A DNA stretch of 64,000 nt from Bacillota bacterium. GTDB taxonomy: Bacteria; Bacillota; Clostridia; Christensenellales; UMGS416. Made by a program: the position numbers and the translations under genes. Below are positions 63,484-64,000 of this stretch, piece after piece (within the stretch, counting starts at the first letter, position 1; each line of letters opens with the position of its first letter). The DNA lies in the NCBI GenBank assembly GCA_023421955.1, contig JAEZSE010000023.1:62001-126000 (forward strand), in the 5' to 3' direction. The notes under the pieces were generated by a model. The model saw only the letters and a list, made by a program, of their open reading frames with translations, was not told where the DNA came from and made no database searches.

Positions 63484-64000
63484 TTAACGCACCTCGGATC
63501 CGTCGGGAAGCACTGCTTCCGGTGTAACCAGCTTCAAATTGCCCTCGTCGTCACTGGCGCAGAGGATCATGCCCTCGCTCATCACGCCGCGGAGCTTCAC
63601 CGGCTTCAGGTTGCACACCAGCACCACGGTCTTGCCGACCATTTCTTCAGGCTTATAGTATTTGGCGATGCCGCTGACCACGGTGCGGCTGCCCAGGGCG
63701 CCCACCTCCACGGTGAGCTTCAGCAGCTTGTCGCTCTTTTCCACCGGCTCGCAGGCGGTCACCTTGGCAAGCCGCAGGTCGGTTTTAGCAAAGTCATCAA
63801 TGGTGATCTCTTCCTTCTGCGGCCCGCCCACTTTCTTCACTTCCGGTGCTGCCGGTGTGGCGCTGCGGCCAGCCAGCTCGCGGAGGGCTTCCACCTCCAC
63901 CTCCGGATCGAGACGCGGGAACAGTGCCGGCAACGTTTCCACCGCCCTGCCAGCCACCAAGCCGCCGAAGCTCTTCAGCGAATCCCACGAGCGCAGCGTC
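63484..64000 (-). CDS. metG: methionyl-tRNA synthetase, C-terminal part (5' end beyond window)
   Basis: The frame is open to the window edge (RSWDSLKSFGGLVAGRAVETLPALFPRLD at its right end is the junction after the anticodon-binding domain). The C-terminal EMAP/Trbp111-like tRNA-binding domain is visible: ITIDDFAKTDLRLAKVTACEPVEKSDKLLKLTVEVG, RTVVSGIAKYYKPEEMVGKTVVLVCNLKPVKLRGVMSEGMILCASD. It attaches to the synthetase as a dimerisation and tRNA-binding module. The catalytic part lies outside. It heads metG-tatD-radical SAM on the minus strand. Confidence 0.95.
   Translation of the reverse strand, partial: TLRSWDSLKSFGGLVAGRAVETLPALFPRLDPEVEVEALRELAGRSATPAAPEVKKVGGPQKEEITIDDFAKTDLRLAKVTACEPVEKSDKLLKLTVEVGALGSRTVVSGIAKYYKPEEMVGKTVVLVCNLKPVKLRGVMSEGMILCASDDEGNLKLVTPEAVLPDGSEVR

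Noticed and set aside
1..64000. CRISPR arrays, insertion sequences, prophage genes
   Set aside because: No regularly spaced direct repeats, transposase, integrase or phage structural motifs were found on reading both strands by eye.

Overview
The window is ordinary bacterial chromosome from a GC-rich, flagellated member of the Clostridia (Firmicutes). This is inferred from gene content, not a database match: the late flagellar cluster has the Bacillus/Clostridium order flhO-flhP-yvyF-flgM-flgN-flgK-flgL-DUF6470-fliW-csrA-hag with sigma-D promoters; PadR/DUF1700/DUF4097, DUF5685-DnaJ and TatD-associated radical SAM gene sets are present; the rod-shape cluster begins with DUF4321; GGAGG ribosome sites are common, and GTG and TTG starts frequent. 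No insertion sequence, prophage or CRISPR array was seen.

Layout. 1-12.7 kb: accessory and stress-type genes: a truncated aldo/keto reductase, a lipoprotein, GyrI-like and VOC proteins, a MocR regulator divergent from an EamA exporter, a double-MerR regulator with an ABC-2 exporter, then typA with a YjbR-like and a GNAT gene, a VOC gene, a degenerate DNA methylase and a cysteine-cluster protein. 12.9-17.2 kb: one very large fused 2-hydroxyacyl-CoA dehydratase activase/dehydratase-like protein. 17.2-21.2 kb (minus): metallo-hydrolase, comEC, holA in overlapping genes. 21.3-23.1 kb: two neighbouring nucleotidyltransferases. 23.1-29 kb (minus): two-component system, two membrane proteins, a foldback repeat, DnaJ-like and DUF5685 proteins. 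29-38 kb: a lipid kinase, then the cell-shape operon DUF4321-maf-mreB-mreC-mreD-mrdA-minD-rodA (minus). 38.2-40.4 kb: two DUF2927-type lipoproteins. 40.6 kb: tRNA-Val(GAC). 41-43.7 kb: PadR-DUF1700-DUF4097-DUF4097 operon. 44.1-52.3 kb: flagellar cluster. 52.5-64 kb: rpsU, a serine hydrolase, two oxidoreductases, a zinc-ribbon membrane protein, a histidine phosphatase, an ECF sigma/membrane-protein pair, a DUF6544 protein, and a metG-tatD-radical SAM operon cut by the window edge.

How genes work together. The shape operon couples septum/Maf functions, the MreBCD scaffold and the PBP2/RodA synthase pair; minD is present but minC and minE are not. In the flagellar cluster three sigma-D promoters (flhO, DUF6470-fliW-csrA, hag) are readable, FlgM would hold sigma-D in check, and FliW-CsrA lies directly upstream of the long flagellin leader it is expected to control. 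The most unusual non-coding signals are two diverged copies of one structured element, beside the flagellin gene and beside a serine hydrolase gene (about 43.9 and 54.6 kb), and a foldback element with a 16-bp terminal stem at 27.2-27.4 kb. I could not match either to a named RNA class from memory.
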